A stretch of DNA of 44,960 bases from an uncultured SAR86 cluster bacterium. GTDB lineage: Bacteria; Pseudomonadota; Gammaproteobacteria; Magnimaribacterales; Magnimaribacteraceae. The stretch's first letter is position 1; every line of letters begins with the position of its first letter. The notes under the pieces are model-generated. The model saw nothing but the letters and a program-made list of their open reading frames with translations. It made no database searches and was not told where the DNA came from. Positions 16,698-25,719 of this stretch are shown in pieces. Both the position numbers and the translations under genes were made by a program. The stretch lies in assembly GCA_902628375.1 (NCBI GenBank), contig CACOMS010000009.1:1-44960 (forward strand), given 5' to 3'.

Positions 16698-18152
16698 ATG
16701 AGTAATTATGACGTAGTAGTAGTTGGAGCAGGAATCTCTGGAATTGGAGCTGCTTACAATCTGCAAAAAACATGTCCAACTAAATCCTTTGCTATCTTTG
16801 AGGCTCGAGAAAATATTGGTGGTACTTGGGATTTATTTAAATATCCTGGAATAAGATCAGACTCTGATATGCACACCATGGGTTTTAGGTTTAAGCCATG
16901 GACTGACCCTAAAACGATTGCTGATGGGCCCTCTATCCTTAAATACTTAGATGAAGCAGTAAAAGAGAATGACCTTGAAGAAAAAATACAATTTATGAAA
17001 AAAGTTGTATCAGCAAAATGGTCGTCTACAAATGCAAATTGGAGTTTAACCGTAAGAAATACAAATAATTCTTTAGAAGAAACTGTTACCTGTAAGATTC
17101 TCTATCTTTGTGGAGGGTACTACAATTACGATAATGGCTACCTTCCTGAATTTAAAGGTTACGAAGACTTCGAAGGAGAAATAATCCACCCTCAACACTG
17201 GCCTGAAGACTTAAACTATGAAGGTAAAAAGGTAGTCGTTATAGGAAGTGGTGCTACTGCAGTGACTATAGTTCCTGCAATGGCAGACAAGGTTTCTCAT
17301 ATCACTATGCTGCAGAGATCACCCACTTATTACATGAGCGCTCCAGACGAAAGACCATTCGACTCTGCTATTAAAAGATTTACCTCAGATAAAGTAGGTT
17401 ACTTCTTAATTCGATGGAAGAATATTCTCTTAGGAAGATTTTTTGTAACTCAAATAAAGAAACATCCAGGGAGATATAGGAATTTTCTTATAAATGGTGT
17501 TAGAGAACACTTAGGAAAAGATTACGATATAGATAAACACTTTACTCCTAGATATGACCCTTGGGATCAACGCCTATGTTTTGTACCTAATGGTGATATG
17601 TTTGAATCTATAAATTCGGGCAAAGCAGAGGTAGTAACAAATACTATTGATACTTTTACAAAAAAAGGAATAAAACTTTCTTCAGGAGAAGAACTAGAAG
17701 CAGATATTATTGTTACGGCCACTGGATTAAATATGCAACTCCTAAATGGTATCGACATATCTATTGATAATCAAAAATTAGATATATCAGAAAAGATTCA
17801 ATATAAAACCATGATGTTTAGTGATGTACCAAATTTAATCGCAACTTTTGGATACACCACTGCTTCTTGGACCTTGGGTGCTGATTTAACTAGTGAATAT
17901 GCCTGCAAACTTATAAACCTTATGGACAAAAAAGGTATGGACTATTTCTATCCTCAAGCAGGTGATGATGTTGCAGCAGATGGAGATTTTTTAGATTTAA
18001 ATTCAGGTTATATACAAAGAGTTGCACATCAACTTCCTAAACAAGGCTCTAGAGATCCATGGATTAATACACAAAACTACCTGAAAGATTTATTTCAAGT
18101 TAGATTTAAGAGCTTAGAAGACTCTGACCTTAAATTTAAAAAGGCAGGTTAA
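16698..18152 (+). CDS. EthA-type Baeyer-Villiger flavin monooxygenase
   Basis: Class B flavoprotein monooxygenase using NADPH, FAD and O2 to turn ketones into esters or lactones, or to oxidise sulfur and nitrogen. It is 484 residues, close to mycobacterial EthA, which it resembles by eye (DVVVVGAGISGIGAAYNLQ at the FAD site, CPTKSFAIFEAR, GGTWDLFKYPGIRSDSDMHT). The Baeyer-Villiger fingerprint FxGxxxHxxxWP is intact at residues 158-169 (FEGEIIHPQHWP), and the second Rossmann site for NADPH is VVVIGSGATAVT (about 180-190) followed by LQRSPTY. GGAG lies 11 bases before the ATG. It ends one base before the stop of a convergent gene. The native substrate cannot be read; the neighbouring acyl-CoA synthetase suggests ketone or hydrophobic carbon breakdown (inference). 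Confidence 0.9.
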   Translation: MSNYDVVVVGAGISGIGAAYNLQKTCPTKSFAIFEARENIGGTWDLFKYPGIRSDSDMHTMGFRFKPWTDPKTIADGPSILKYLDEAVKENDLEEKIQFMKKVVSAKWSSTNANWSLTVRNTNNSLEETVTCKILYLCGGYYNYDNGYLPEFKGYEDFEGEIIHPQHWPEDLNYEGKKVVVIGSGATAVTIVPAMADKVSHITMLQRSPTYYMSAPDERPFDSAIKRFTSDKVGYFLIRWKNILLGRFFVTQIKKHPGRYRNFLINGVREHLGKDYDIDKHFTPRYDPWDQRLCFVPNGDMFESINSGKAEVVTNTIDTFTKKGIKLSSGEELEADIIVTATGLNMQLLNGIDISIDNQKLDISEKIQYKTMMFSDVPNLIATFGYTTASWTLGADLTSEYACKLINLMDKKGMDYFYPQAGDDVAADGDFLDLNSGYIQRVAHQLPKQGSRDPWINTQNYLKDLFQVRFKSLEDSDLKFKKAG

Positions 18153-18153
18153 T

Positions 18154-18798
18154 TTATCTTCCAAAATCTCTGTAGTCATAGAAATTAATACCCTGTGACT
18201 TACCAGAATGATCGGAGATAAAATCTGCCAATACCTCAGCCTTAATGCTTTTGTATTTTTTGACAGCTCCCCCTAGAAAAGGATCTATTAGTAGAGGTTG
18301 TATTAATTGTCCAATAAATTCTCCTGGTCTAGCTTCTTCTCTAGAACCTATTAGAAGCCCAGGCCTATATATAGATATAGATTCATAACTAAGTCTTGAA
18401 ATCTCGTATTCAACTAAACCCTTAGTGCTCAAATAAAAGTTCTTGGAATTCTTGTCCGATCCAATAGAGGTAACGAGGGATAGATTTTTTGCTCCTAAAT
18501 TCAAAGACTGATTAGCCACAGATAAGCAATAATCAACATCTATTTTTTTGAAGTTCTCTTTTGATCCTGCTTTTTTTATAGTAGTTCCCAAACAAATGAA
18601 AACATCATCGATAGCTTCTATTTGATCTGAAGATAAATTAAGTGAATCAAAATCTACTTTGATGTGTTTAACTTCATCAGAATCCTTGAATTCTTCTTTT
18701 CTAGTTAAAGCAAAAACTTTATTGCCATTATCTGCTAGTTTCTTTACAAGAAATGATCCTACTAAACCTGTAGATCCTGCAACTAAGCAAGTTGACAT
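18154..18798 (-). CDS. NAD(P)-binding Rossmann protein, TIP30/HTATIP2-like atypical SDR
   Basis: The 214-residue protein has one Rossmann domain with the atypical-SDR nucleotide motif GSTGLVGSFLVKKL (about residues 8-21), a later VFICLGTT segment, and FYLSTKGLVEYE, where Tyr and Lys have the YxxxK spacing of an SDR active site. By layout it resembles HTATIP2/NmrA-type oxidoreductases in bacteria, which are poorly characterised. It begins one base after the upstream acyl-CoA synthetase stop, so the two are probably coupled. It may act as a reductase on the ligase product pathway or as a redox sensor; no function can be assigned firmly. Confidence 0.75.
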   Translation of the reverse strand: MSTCLVAGSTGLVGSFLVKKLADNGNKVFALTRKEEFKDSDEVKHIKVDFDSLNLSSDQIEAIDDVFICLGTTIKKAGSKENFKKIDVDYCLSVANQSLNLGAKNLSLVTSIGSDKNSKNFYLSTKGLVEYEISRLSYESISIYRPGLLIGSREEARPGEFIGQLIQPLLIDPFLGGAVKKYKSIKAEVLADFISDHSGKSQGINFYDYRDFGR

Positions 18799-18799
18799 A

Positions 18800-20338
18800 C
18801 TAAGCCCAGTATTTATCTTTCAAGAGTCTTTTGTAAAGTTTTCCTGTAGGGTGTCTAGGCAGTTCTTTTTCAAAATCTACCGTTTTAGGGCACTTAACAC
18901 TTGAAATTTTTTCTTTGCAGTATGCAATTAACTCTGCTTCTAAATCAGGTCCTGCATCATCCATATTAGCTGGTTGAACGACGGCCTTTACTTCTTCGCC
19001 CATTTCTGGATTTGGGACTCCAAAAACAGCTACATCAGCAACTTTTGGATGCATAATTAATGCATCTTCTGTTTCTTTGGGATATATATTTACGCCACCA
19101 GAAATTATCATGAAAGCTTTTCGATCAGTTAAGTAAAGAAAACCTTCTTCATCAACGTATCCTATATCTCCCAGCGTGCTATATCCTTGCTTTGAAATAG
19201 CTCCTTTAGTTTTTTCTGGATCATTATGGTATTGAAAGGTAGTTGCCGTTTCGCCACCAAAGTAAATACCACCTGCTTCTCCAGCAGGTAATTCATTACC
19301 TTCATCGTCTAATATATGCAGTTCTCCAAAAAGAGGTCTCCCTACTGAACCCTTATGATCAAGCCACTCTTCAGAATTAATAATGGTCATGCCATTAAAC
19401 TCAGTTCCAGCATAATATTCATACAAAATCGGTCCCCACCAACTGATCATTTGATCTTTTACTTCTACCGGACAAGGTGCAGCGGCGTGAATGGCTACTT
19501 TATGAGAAGAAAGGTTATATTGGCTTCTTATTGACTCATCTACTTTTAGGAATCTAACAAACATCGTTGGAACCCATTGCGAGTGAGTAACCGAATAGTC
19601 TTCAATTGCTTTAAGAGCACTTTCTGGATCAAATTTCTCCATAATTACCGACGTAGCACCCAAAGATATAAACCCAGTGTTAAAGCCTAATGGAGCTGAG
19701 TGATAAAGTGGCGCAGGCGAAAGATAGACGGTATCTTCAGATCCTCCATATACTCCTTGTACAACTCTACCTAATCCTAAGTCTTCTTCCTCCATTGTGT
19801 ATGGAAGAGGATTCAGAGTTAATTCTCTACTAACTCCCTTTGGTCTCCCAGTAGTTCCTGATGAGTAAAGCATAGAGCTTCCCTGACATTCATCTTCTAC
19901 CGGTTCTGCTGGCATTGAAGCTATGGCATCCTCATAAGAAGAATAGCTATCTGAAGAACCATCAAGCATAAACTTCTCTACGCCCTCTAGTGAATCTTGC
20001 AAATTATTTGCTGTCTCTTCTAAAAATTTTGAAGTAATAAATACCTTAGCTTCACAATCTTTAACAATGTATTCAACTTCTGAAGGTTGTAACCTCCAGC
20101 TTATAGCTGTATATCTTAAACCGCTTCTCCACGCAGCAAAGATTACTGCAAAGAATAAATAATGATTCTCCAACATAATTGCTACTGAATCTCCTGGTTT
20201 TATACCTAAAGATCTAAAAAGCTGCGCTCCTTGATTTGAGAGATCATTCAACTCTCCATGCGTCATAATTTTTCCGCTGCCAGCCATAACAATTGCAGGC
20301 TTGTCAGGAAATTTTTTTCCATTTACTCCAGGGTGCAT
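18800..20338 (-). CDS. AMP-dependent acyl-CoA synthetase
   Basis: ANL-superfamily ligase that activates a carboxylic acid with ATP to acyl-AMP and then acyl-CoA. It is 512 residues with all core motifs: the P-loop-like SMLYSSGTTGRPKGVS (about 155-170), YYAGTEFNG (A5), YLTDRKAFMIISGGVNIYP (A7-A8 hinge) and the catalytic Lys500 in PTGKLYKR near the end. No signal peptide is seen; it should be cytoplasmic. GAGG lies shortly before the ATG. The acid is unknown; medium-chain, branched or steroid-side-chain acids are all plausible. It precedes a TIP30-like protein in the same unit and diverges from a ketosynthase gene. Confidence 0.9.
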   Translation of the reverse strand: MHPGVNGKKFPDKPAIVMAGSGKIMTHGELNDLSNQGAQLFRSLGIKPGDSVAIMLENHYLFFAVIFAAWRSGLRYTAISWRLQPSEVEYIVKDCEAKVFITSKFLEETANNLQDSLEGVEKFMLDGSSDSYSSYEDAIASMPAEPVEDECQGSSMLYSSGTTGRPKGVSRELTLNPLPYTMEEEDLGLGRVVQGVYGGSEDTVYLSPAPLYHSAPLGFNTGFISLGATSVIMEKFDPESALKAIEDYSVTHSQWVPTMFVRFLKVDESIRSQYNLSSHKVAIHAAAPCPVEVKDQMISWWGPILYEYYAGTEFNGMTIINSEEWLDHKGSVGRPLFGELHILDDEGNELPAGEAGGIYFGGETATTFQYHNDPEKTKGAISKQGYSTLGDIGYVDEEGFLYLTDRKAFMIISGGVNIYPKETEDALIMHPKVADVAVFGVPNPEMGEEVKAVVQPANMDDAGPDLEAELIAYCKEKISSVKCPKTVDFEKELPRHPTGKLYKRLLKDKYWA

Positions 20339-20422
20339 TTTTTCCTCGCTTGTTTATTTAAAATAGATTAATAATATATATGTACAATTAATGCCATACA
20401 ATATGAAGCTCAAGAATTTTTT

Positions 20423-22171
20423 ATGTCTAACAATAAGAATTTAGCGGTCATTACTTCTTTTGGGGGTATTAATGCTTCTGGAAGAAGTTCTGATCACATG
20501 GGTTACGGAAACCAAGTCTTCGATTCTTTAAAACAATCTGATCAAGTTAAGGTATTACAAGACTTAGCTATTCTAGAAGGTGTAATAAAACATACAGATA
20601 AAAAATGGATGACAGATGTCGAAGAAGAAATAGAGTTAAAATCTTTTCTTAATTCCAATCAAGATAAAATTAGACAAGATAGCATGGTCAGAAAAATTGA
20701 TCGGGAGATTTATGACCCAGATGGAATAATTCTAGATCAGATAAAAGCAGGAGCTGCTGGACAATTACCCTCTGGATTTGATCCAGCTAAACTATACCCT
20801 TCTAGACAACACCCTAAAGCACTGCAAATGACTATTTTTGGAATGAGTGATGCTATGGGTCAACTAGGTATAGATTGGTCCGAAATAGAAAAAGAAATTG
20901 ATCCAGATGAACTTGCTGTATTTAGTGGATCAGCAATGAGCAATTTAGATAAGTTTGGTTTTGGGGGCATGATGCAATCAAGACTAAAGGGTTCAAGAGC
21001 TAGTTCTAAAAACCTTGCATTTGGATTAATTGAAATGTCAGCAGATTTTATAAATGCTTACATGTTAGGTAATGTGGGTAGAACAGGTCATTCTGTTGGA
21101 GCTTGCGCTACTTTCCTATACAACCTCCAATTAGCTAAGGAATTGATAGAAAAAGGAGAATGTAAAGTTGCCGTTGTAGGTTCGGCTGAAGCTCCAATAA
21201 CTCCAGAAATATTTGATGGGTTTTATGCAGTAAGTGCCCTGTCAGATAATAAAAAAATGATAGAGCTCCAAAATCAACTTGGAGAAGAATCTAAAGAACC
21301 CAATTACAGAAAAGCTTGTCGTCCATTTGGAGACAATATAGGAATGGTTTTGGGAGAATCAGCTCAATTTATAATTCTAATGAATGAAGAATTGGCTATT
21401 AAATTAGGAGCAGAAATTTATGGCTCTATTGTCAGTGTTCATTCTCATGCAGATGGATATAAAAGCTCCATCAGCGGCCCGGGTATAGGAAATTATATTA
21501 CCCTTGCAAAGTGTGCTTCAGATGCTCACAAATTTATAGGAATAGATGCCCTAAAACAAAGAACTTTTGTTCATGCTCATGGCACTGGAACGCCTGCAAA
21601 TAGGACAACGGAATCCCATATAATTAATAAAATAGCTAAGGCCTTCGACATAGAGTCTTGGCCCGTAACTGGCCTTAAATCTTATTTAGGGCACAGCATG
21701 GCTGTGGCAGCTGGAGACCAGCTCATGAGCGTCTTAGGTACATGGTCTCGAGGTGTTATTCCAGGAATTCATTCAGTTAAAGAGCCTGCCAAAGATGTTT
21801 ATAGAGATAATTTAGATATCCTTACAGAGAATAAAGTTAATGAACCTTCTCACTTTATAGGTGCTTTCTTAAATGCTAAAGGATTTGGTGGAAATAATGC
21901 TTCGGCATTTATAGTAAACAACCCAACGACCTTGGGAGCAATTGAAAATAAGTACTCAAAAGAAGAATTAAAAAGCTATAAAACTAAACTAGAAAATACG
22001 AGATCTAATGCAAAAAAATACAACTCAAAAGTAGCTAAAGGTTCTTATGATTTGACTTACAAATTCAACCATAATGTTTTAACTGGAATTGATGATATAG
22101 AAATTACAAAATCGGAAATAAAACTAAAAGGCTATAGCAGATCTATTCCTTTAAGTAAAAATAAACATTAA
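20423..22171 (+). CDS. fabY: FabY-class beta-ketoacyl-ACP synthase (probable)
   Basis: Thiolase-fold condensing enzyme joining an acyl primer to malonyl-ACP. The Cys-His-His triad is complete: Cys228 in SVGACATFLYN, His386 in HAHGTGTPANRT, His424 in SYLGHSMAVAA. The protein is 582 residues, well above FabB/FabF (about 410), with an N-terminal extension starting ITSFGGINASGRSSDHMGYG. Length and N-terminus recall the FabY class described in Pseudomonas aeruginosa, which starts fatty-acid synthesis from acetyl-CoA and malonyl-ACP. That assignment is from memory of the family, not an alignment; an unusual FabB/F or secondary-metabolite ketosynthase is the alternative. A phosphotransferase gene starts 5 bases after its stop. 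Confidence 0.7.
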   Translation: MSNNKNLAVITSFGGINASGRSSDHMGYGNQVFDSLKQSDQVKVLQDLAILEGVIKHTDKKWMTDVEEEIELKSFLNSNQDKIRQDSMVRKIDREIYDPDGIILDQIKAGAAGQLPSGFDPAKLYPSRQHPKALQMTIFGMSDAMGQLGIDWSEIEKEIDPDELAVFSGSAMSNLDKFGFGGMMQSRLKGSRASSKNLAFGLIEMSADFINAYMLGNVGRTGHSVGACATFLYNLQLAKELIEKGECKVAVVGSAEAPITPEIFDGFYAVSALSDNKKMIELQNQLGEESKEPNYRKACRPFGDNIGMVLGESAQFIILMNEELAIKLGAEIYGSIVSVHSHADGYKSSISGPGIGNYITLAKCASDAHKFIGIDALKQRTFVHAHGTGTPANRTTESHIINKIAKAFDIESWPVTGLKSYLGHSMAVAAGDQLMSVLGTWSRGVIPGIHSVKEPAKDVYRDNLDILTENKVNEPSHFIGAFLNAKGFGGNNASAFIVNNPTTLGAIENKYSKEELKSYKTKLENTRSNAKKYNSKVAKGSYDLTYKFNHNVLTGIDDIEITKSEIKLKGYSRSIPLSKNKH

Positions 22172-22176
22172 TTGAA

Positions 22177-23148
22177 GTGAGCGAAGAATTAAAAGAATCT
22201 ATAAGTGAATTACTGCTTGCTGAGAATATAGATGGAGAAATAACTGAAATAATACCTCTAACAGGAGGCGCTTCAGCAGAAACTTATAAGTTCAAAGTTA
22301 AACAAGATTGGTTTGTTCTCAGGAAAGGGTCTGGTAACACTTCCCCGTTGGCTATTTTAAAAAAAGATGAAGCTTTTATTCAAAACGAAGTATTTAATCA
22401 AGGAGCGCCGGTTGCAGAGATTGTTGCTGTTTCAAATGAAAGTTCTAAGCTTACAGATGCTTACATTATGAAACTGGTTGAAGGGGAATCAATAGCAAGA
22501 AAAGTTCTTAGAGATAAAAAATTTTCCCAAGCACGAAAGGTTTTAGCTTACGAATGCGGACAAGCTCTAGCTAAAATTCATTCAGTTTCTTTGGAATCTC
22601 TAACTAAAGTTCCCAGGAATGATCCCTATCAGTCATTGGAGAATTTATACCTAACTTATCAGCAATTTAAACAACCTCTTCCTGTATTTGAATATACTTT
22701 TAGATGGTTAAAGGAGCAAAAATTTCAGGAGATTGAACCTACTCTGGTACATGGAGATTTTAGACTAGGAAACCTGATAGTGAACGAGGAAGGCCTAGCT
22801 GCAGTTATCGATTGGGAATTGGTTAATATCGGTAATCCTATCCAAGATATTGGATGGATGTGTGTTAACTCTTGGAGATTCGGTATAACCGAAAAAATAG
22901 TTGGTGGTTTCGGCAACTTAGAAGATCTTCTTCAAGGTTACACCTCGGTTAGCAACTTAATAATTGATGAACAGGAAGTTAAGAAGTGGCAAGTTTTTGG
23001 TTCACTGAGATGGGGCGTAATCTGCCTGATCCAAACATATTCACATTTAAATGGACCAACAAACTCAGTAGAAAGAGCGGCTATCGGTAGAAGAGTTTCA
23101 GAAACTGAAATAGATATGATCAACTTAATGTTCTTGGGAGGAAAATAA
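22177..23148 (+). CDS. Phosphotransferase (APH/choline-kinase-like fold), ACAD10/11-N type
   Basis: Kinase-fold protein of the aminoglycoside-phosphotransferase superfamily, 323 residues. The Brenner loop HGDFRLGNL carries catalytic Asp194 and Asn199, and VIDWELVNIGNP carries the metal-binding Asp212; FVLRKG near residue 50 is the ATP-binding lysine region. The start is GTG at 22177; no in-frame ATG occurs before the conserved core. In this subfamily members are often found beside acyl-CoA dehydrogenases and DUF6285 proteins and related to the N-terminal kinase of ACAD10/11, which phosphorylates 4-hydroxyacids for beta-oxidation. Here DUF6285 follows with a one-base overlap (TAATG), but no acyl-CoA dehydrogenase lies in the window. 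The substrate is probably a hydroxyacyl-CoA rather than an antibiotic (inference). Confidence 0.82.
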   Translation: MSEELKESISELLLAENIDGEITEIIPLTGGASAETYKFKVKQDWFVLRKGSGNTSPLAILKKDEAFIQNEVFNQGAPVAEIVAVSNESSKLTDAYIMKLVEGESIARKVLRDKKFSQARKVLAYECGQALAKIHSVSLESLTKVPRNDPYQSLENLYLTYQQFKQPLPVFEYTFRWLKEQKFQEIEPTLVHGDFRLGNLIVNEEGLAAVIDWELVNIGNPIQDIGWMCVNSWRFGITEKIVGGFGNLEDLLQGYTSVSNLIIDEQEVKKWQVFGSLRWGVICLIQTYSHLNGPTNSVERAAIGRRVSETEIDMINLMFLGGK

Positions 23149-23507
23149 TGATCTTTGATAGACCTACTGCATATGAATTATTGGATGCTGTTTCAATATT
23201 CTTAGAAGGAAAAATTAAAAATGAACTTCCTAAACACTTAGGATTTAACCTTCAAATTGCTATAAATGTTATTAATATTGTTAAAAGAGAAATAAAAAGC
23301 GGAAAGGAAATAGATGAGACCTCTTCTAAATTAATATCTGATTTATTGGAAGACGAAGACACCATGAAATCCTTAGCAGACTCAATAAAGAATAAAACCC
23401 TAGATCTCGAAGATAAAAATCTTCAATCTGCTTTATTAGAGATAACTAAAATGAAGTTATCGGTAGATAACCCAAAATATTCTACTTACAAAGAACTAAT
23501 CGAGTGA
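23148..23507 (+). CDS. DUF6285 domain protein
   Basis: A 119-residue helical protein of unknown function. The N-terminus RPTAYELLDAVSIFLEGKI and the following NLQIAINVINIVKREI agree with DUF6285, a family that regularly accompanies the preceding phosphotransferase type. The ATG overlaps the phosphotransferase stop by one base, so translation is coupled and a complex or shared pathway is likely. The last 12 bases overlap the end of the convergent SDR gene. No catalytic motif, signal peptide or membrane segment is visible. Confidence 0.78.
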   Translation: MIFDRPTAYELLDAVSIFLEGKIKNELPKHLGFNLQIAINVINIVKREIKSGKEIDETSSKLISDLLEDEDTMKSLADSIKNKTLDLEDKNLQSALLEITKMKLSVDNPKYSTYKELIE

Positions 23508-24407
23508 TTTAAGGGGTTTTTTATCTCTTAGCAACATTAGAGGAATCATAAAGAAAGGCCAAGCTCTATGATATTTATTTGGAAAGATTCTCTGTGAAAG
23601 TTCGAATAGTTTAGCGTCTAAACCAATAAAGATTCTTCTTTTATTTTTCTTAACACCATTAAGAATAATTTGAGCTGCTTTGCTTGGATGCATTCCTCCT
23701 TCTTTAAAGTTATTTGCCATCTCTTCGAGATTGGCAGGTTGGTTTCTTGTAAAAATGCTTCTTCTGTTCGTTCCCTCTTCCAAAGCTTCCTGATAAGCCT
23801 CTTCATCCATTCTGGAATTTGAAACTATATTTGTTCCAACATGACCTGGATGGACACAATGAACTTGAAGGTTTTCGTTTGTTTCAGCCATTTCTAAAGC
23901 AAGACTTTCTGTAAATCCTCTGACTGCAAATTTAGTTGCGTGATATACCGTTTGTCCTGGTACTGCTACCATGCCAAAAATTGAAGAGGTATTAACAATT
24001 GCTGCTTCTGGTTGATTTTTAAGGTGAGGTATAAAAGCTCTAGTGCTATTAATAACACCGTTTAGATTAATATCCATTACCCAATCCCAGTCTTTTTCTT
24101 CCATATCAGCAAAGTGCTTACCTGTGGTAACTCCTGCATTGTTAAAAACCATATCAACCTTGCCATGATCATCTAATACTTTTTGAGGTAAGGCTTCTAC
24201 AGCTTCCTTGTCTGCTACATCTAAAATTAGAGAAGAGACAGAAACATTGTATTTCCTTAGCATCTCTTTGGTTTCATCGAGAGTTTCTTGATTAACATCG
24301 CAAATAGTTAAATGTGCGCCTTCTTTAGCTAGCAAAACGGCTAAATATCTTCCCATTCCTGAGCCAGCTCCTGTAATAACCGCCACTTTATCTTTAAAAC
24401 TTTTCAT
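23496..24407 (-). CDS. Short-chain dehydrogenase/reductase (tandem copy 1)
   Basis: Classical SDR of 303 residues with cofactor site TGAGSGMG (12-19), an acidic residue after the second strand (ICDVN) favouring NAD, NNAG (89-92), Ser142 in NTSSIFG and the active-site Tyr155/Lys159 in YHATK. The C-terminal extension of about 50 residues (RRIFIGLDAKLFELSQRIFP) is longer than in a simple 250-residue SDR and is shared with the upstream gene, indicating tandem duplication. It starts two bases after that gene's stop. The product is probably an alcohol/ketone dehydrogenase for a bulky or lipophilic substrate; the substrate is unknown. Confidence 0.9.
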   Translation of the reverse strand: MKSFKDKVAVITGAGSGMGRYLAVLLAKEGAHLTICDVNQETLDETKEMLRKYNVSVSSLILDVADKEAVEALPQKVLDDHGKVDMVFNNAGVTTGKHFADMEEKDWDWVMDINLNGVINSTRAFIPHLKNQPEAAIVNTSSIFGMVAVPGQTVYHATKFAVRGFTESLALEMAETNENLQVHCVHPGHVGTNIVSNSRMDEEAYQEALEEGTNRRSIFTRNQPANLEEMANNFKEGGMHPSKAAQIILNGVKKNKRRIFIGLDAKLFELSQRIFPNKYHRAWPFFMIPLMLLRDKKPLKSLD

Positions 24408-24409
24408 AA

Positions 24410-25357
24410 CTACCCTTCCTCTCCTCTCACTGGATACAAAAAATCTTCATCATAAGCTTTTTCTGGAGTACTTCTTACTTTCTGATCTAGCACCTTAGCA
24501 TCCTCGCCAATTAAGATTCTCCATTGATTCTCTTTAACTCCATTTAAGATGACTTCAGCAGCTTGTGAAGCAGAAGTTGGTGCACTATTTTTAAACTCTT
24601 CTCCTCTATCCTTTATTAGTTGCCTTATTTGATCTAAAGAATAGTTGTCGTAAGGTGCTCCCATCGAAATCCATAAATCTTTTGATCTTTGAGCATCCTC
24701 ATCAGACATTTCTAAGGGGTCGACATGTCCTAAAACTTTTCCCGAATTAATTGCTATAGAAGTCCCTATATGACCCGGCATAACCACAGACACTCCAAGA
24801 TGAGGAGCATTGTGCCTAAAATCGTGTATCAATGCTTCTGAGAAACCTTTTACAGCAAATTTTGCTGCTGAATATGAAGTATGTGGCATTCCACCTATAG
24901 CTGCCCAAAACCCATTTACGCTGCTGGTATTGATAACATGGCCTTCATCGCATTTAAGCAATGCTGGCATAAATGCTCGACTGCAGTAATAAACTCCATA
25001 CCAACAAACAGCAAACGTTCTTTCCCAATCACTAATATCACCGGAAACAAAACTACCGCCTCCTCCAATACCAGCGTTATTAAATAATAAATTTATTGAT
25101 TCCGTATCATGATCTTCAAGAACTTGGTTCTTGAATTCTTCTACATCTTTGTTGTTGGAAACGTCACATACATGAGATGTTATTTTTACATCAGGAGACT
25201 CTTTTTTTGCTATAGAAAGAGTTTCTTGCATATTCTCTTCAATGACGTCACACATGGCTACATGGCAATTTTCTTTAGCAAGCTGCCTTACTAATTCTCT
25301 GCCCATACCGGTTCCGCCACCAGTTACCACAGCAATCTTATCCTTAAAATTATCCAT
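24410..25357 (-). CDS. Short-chain dehydrogenase/reductase (tandem copy 2)
   Basis: Classical SDR of 315 residues: TGGGTGMG (12-19), MCDV at the end of strand 2, NNAG (93-96), NTSSVNGF with the catalytic Ser, and Tyr162/Lys166 in YSAAK. A C-terminal extension contains WRILIGEDAKVLDQKVR, matching the corresponding end of the downstream SDR. Compared with that copy it has a Gly-rich insertion after NNAG (IGGGGSF) and a longer segment before the extension, so the two have probably diverged in substrate. It lies in the unit gpsA-DUF4389-SDR-SDR with gaps of 12, 14 and 2 bases. Confidence 0.9.
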   Translation of the reverse strand: MDNFKDKIAVVTGGGTGMGRELVRQLAKENCHVAMCDVIEENMQETLSIAKKESPDVKITSHVCDVSNNKDVEEFKNQVLEDHDTESINLLFNNAGIGGGGSFVSGDISDWERTFAVCWYGVYYCSRAFMPALLKCDEGHVINTSSVNGFWAAIGGMPHTSYSAAKFAVKGFSEALIHDFRHNAPHLGVSVVMPGHIGTSIAINSGKVLGHVDPLEMSDEDAQRSKDLWISMGAPYDNYSLDQIRQLIKDRGEEFKNSAPTSASQAAEVILNGVKENQWRILIGEDAKVLDQKVRSTPEKAYDEDFLYPVRGEEG

Positions 25358-25371
25358 TGTAGGCTCTAGTT

Positions 25372-25707
25372 TTATTCTTCTTTATTTGGAAAAGGACTAA
25401 AAGGAAAAGGTTTTTCAGAAGAAACATAGGTTAAGTAATCTATAACTTGTGACATATACCTTTTAAAGCCCGAAGAAACATTATCTAAATTATTATTCGA
25501 AGAATCTGTTACTAGTACATAAAGAAATTGCACTACCGAAATAAGAATAATTGCATACCAGCTTAAAAAATAGATAAAGATAAACAAGGCTATCCAAATT
25601 ACCCTTAGCCATTTGCCTTGATTAAGTACTTTTTCCTTTAAGTCGTCAGTATCAATAGTTTCTTCGGATTGATTCTCTACTAATTCTTGATTTTTCTCTT
25701 CTGTCAT
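25372..25707 (-). CDS. DUF4389 membrane protein
   Basis: A 111-residue inner-membrane protein. An acidic N-terminus of about 30 residues is followed by a hydrophobic stretch (about 35-70, VIWIALFIFIYFLSWYAII and VVQFLYVLV) that could form two membrane segments, and a C-terminal tail ending EKPFPFSPFPNKEE. The VVQFLYVL and PFPFSPFP parts are typical of DUF4389, whose function is unknown. It sits 12 bases after gpsA and 14 before the SDR pair, in one probable operon. Confidence 0.75.
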   Translation of the reverse strand: MTEEKNQELVENQSEETIDTDDLKEKVLNQGKWLRVIWIALFIFIYFLSWYAIILISVVQFLYVLVTDSSNNNLDNVSSGFKRYMSQVIDYLTYVSSEKPFPFSPFPNKEE

Positions 25708-25719
25708 ATCTATTCTCAG

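Noticed and set aside
20339-20422. Promoter pair in the gap between the acyl-CoA synthetase and ketosynthase genes
   Set aside because: TACAAT-like boxes occur but no -35 at a proper distance; in such AT-rich sequence this is not enough.
22177-23148. Aminoglycoside resistance phosphotransferase
   Set aside because: The fold is shared, but coupling with DUF6285 and the genomic context fit the acyl-CoA-metabolism branch.
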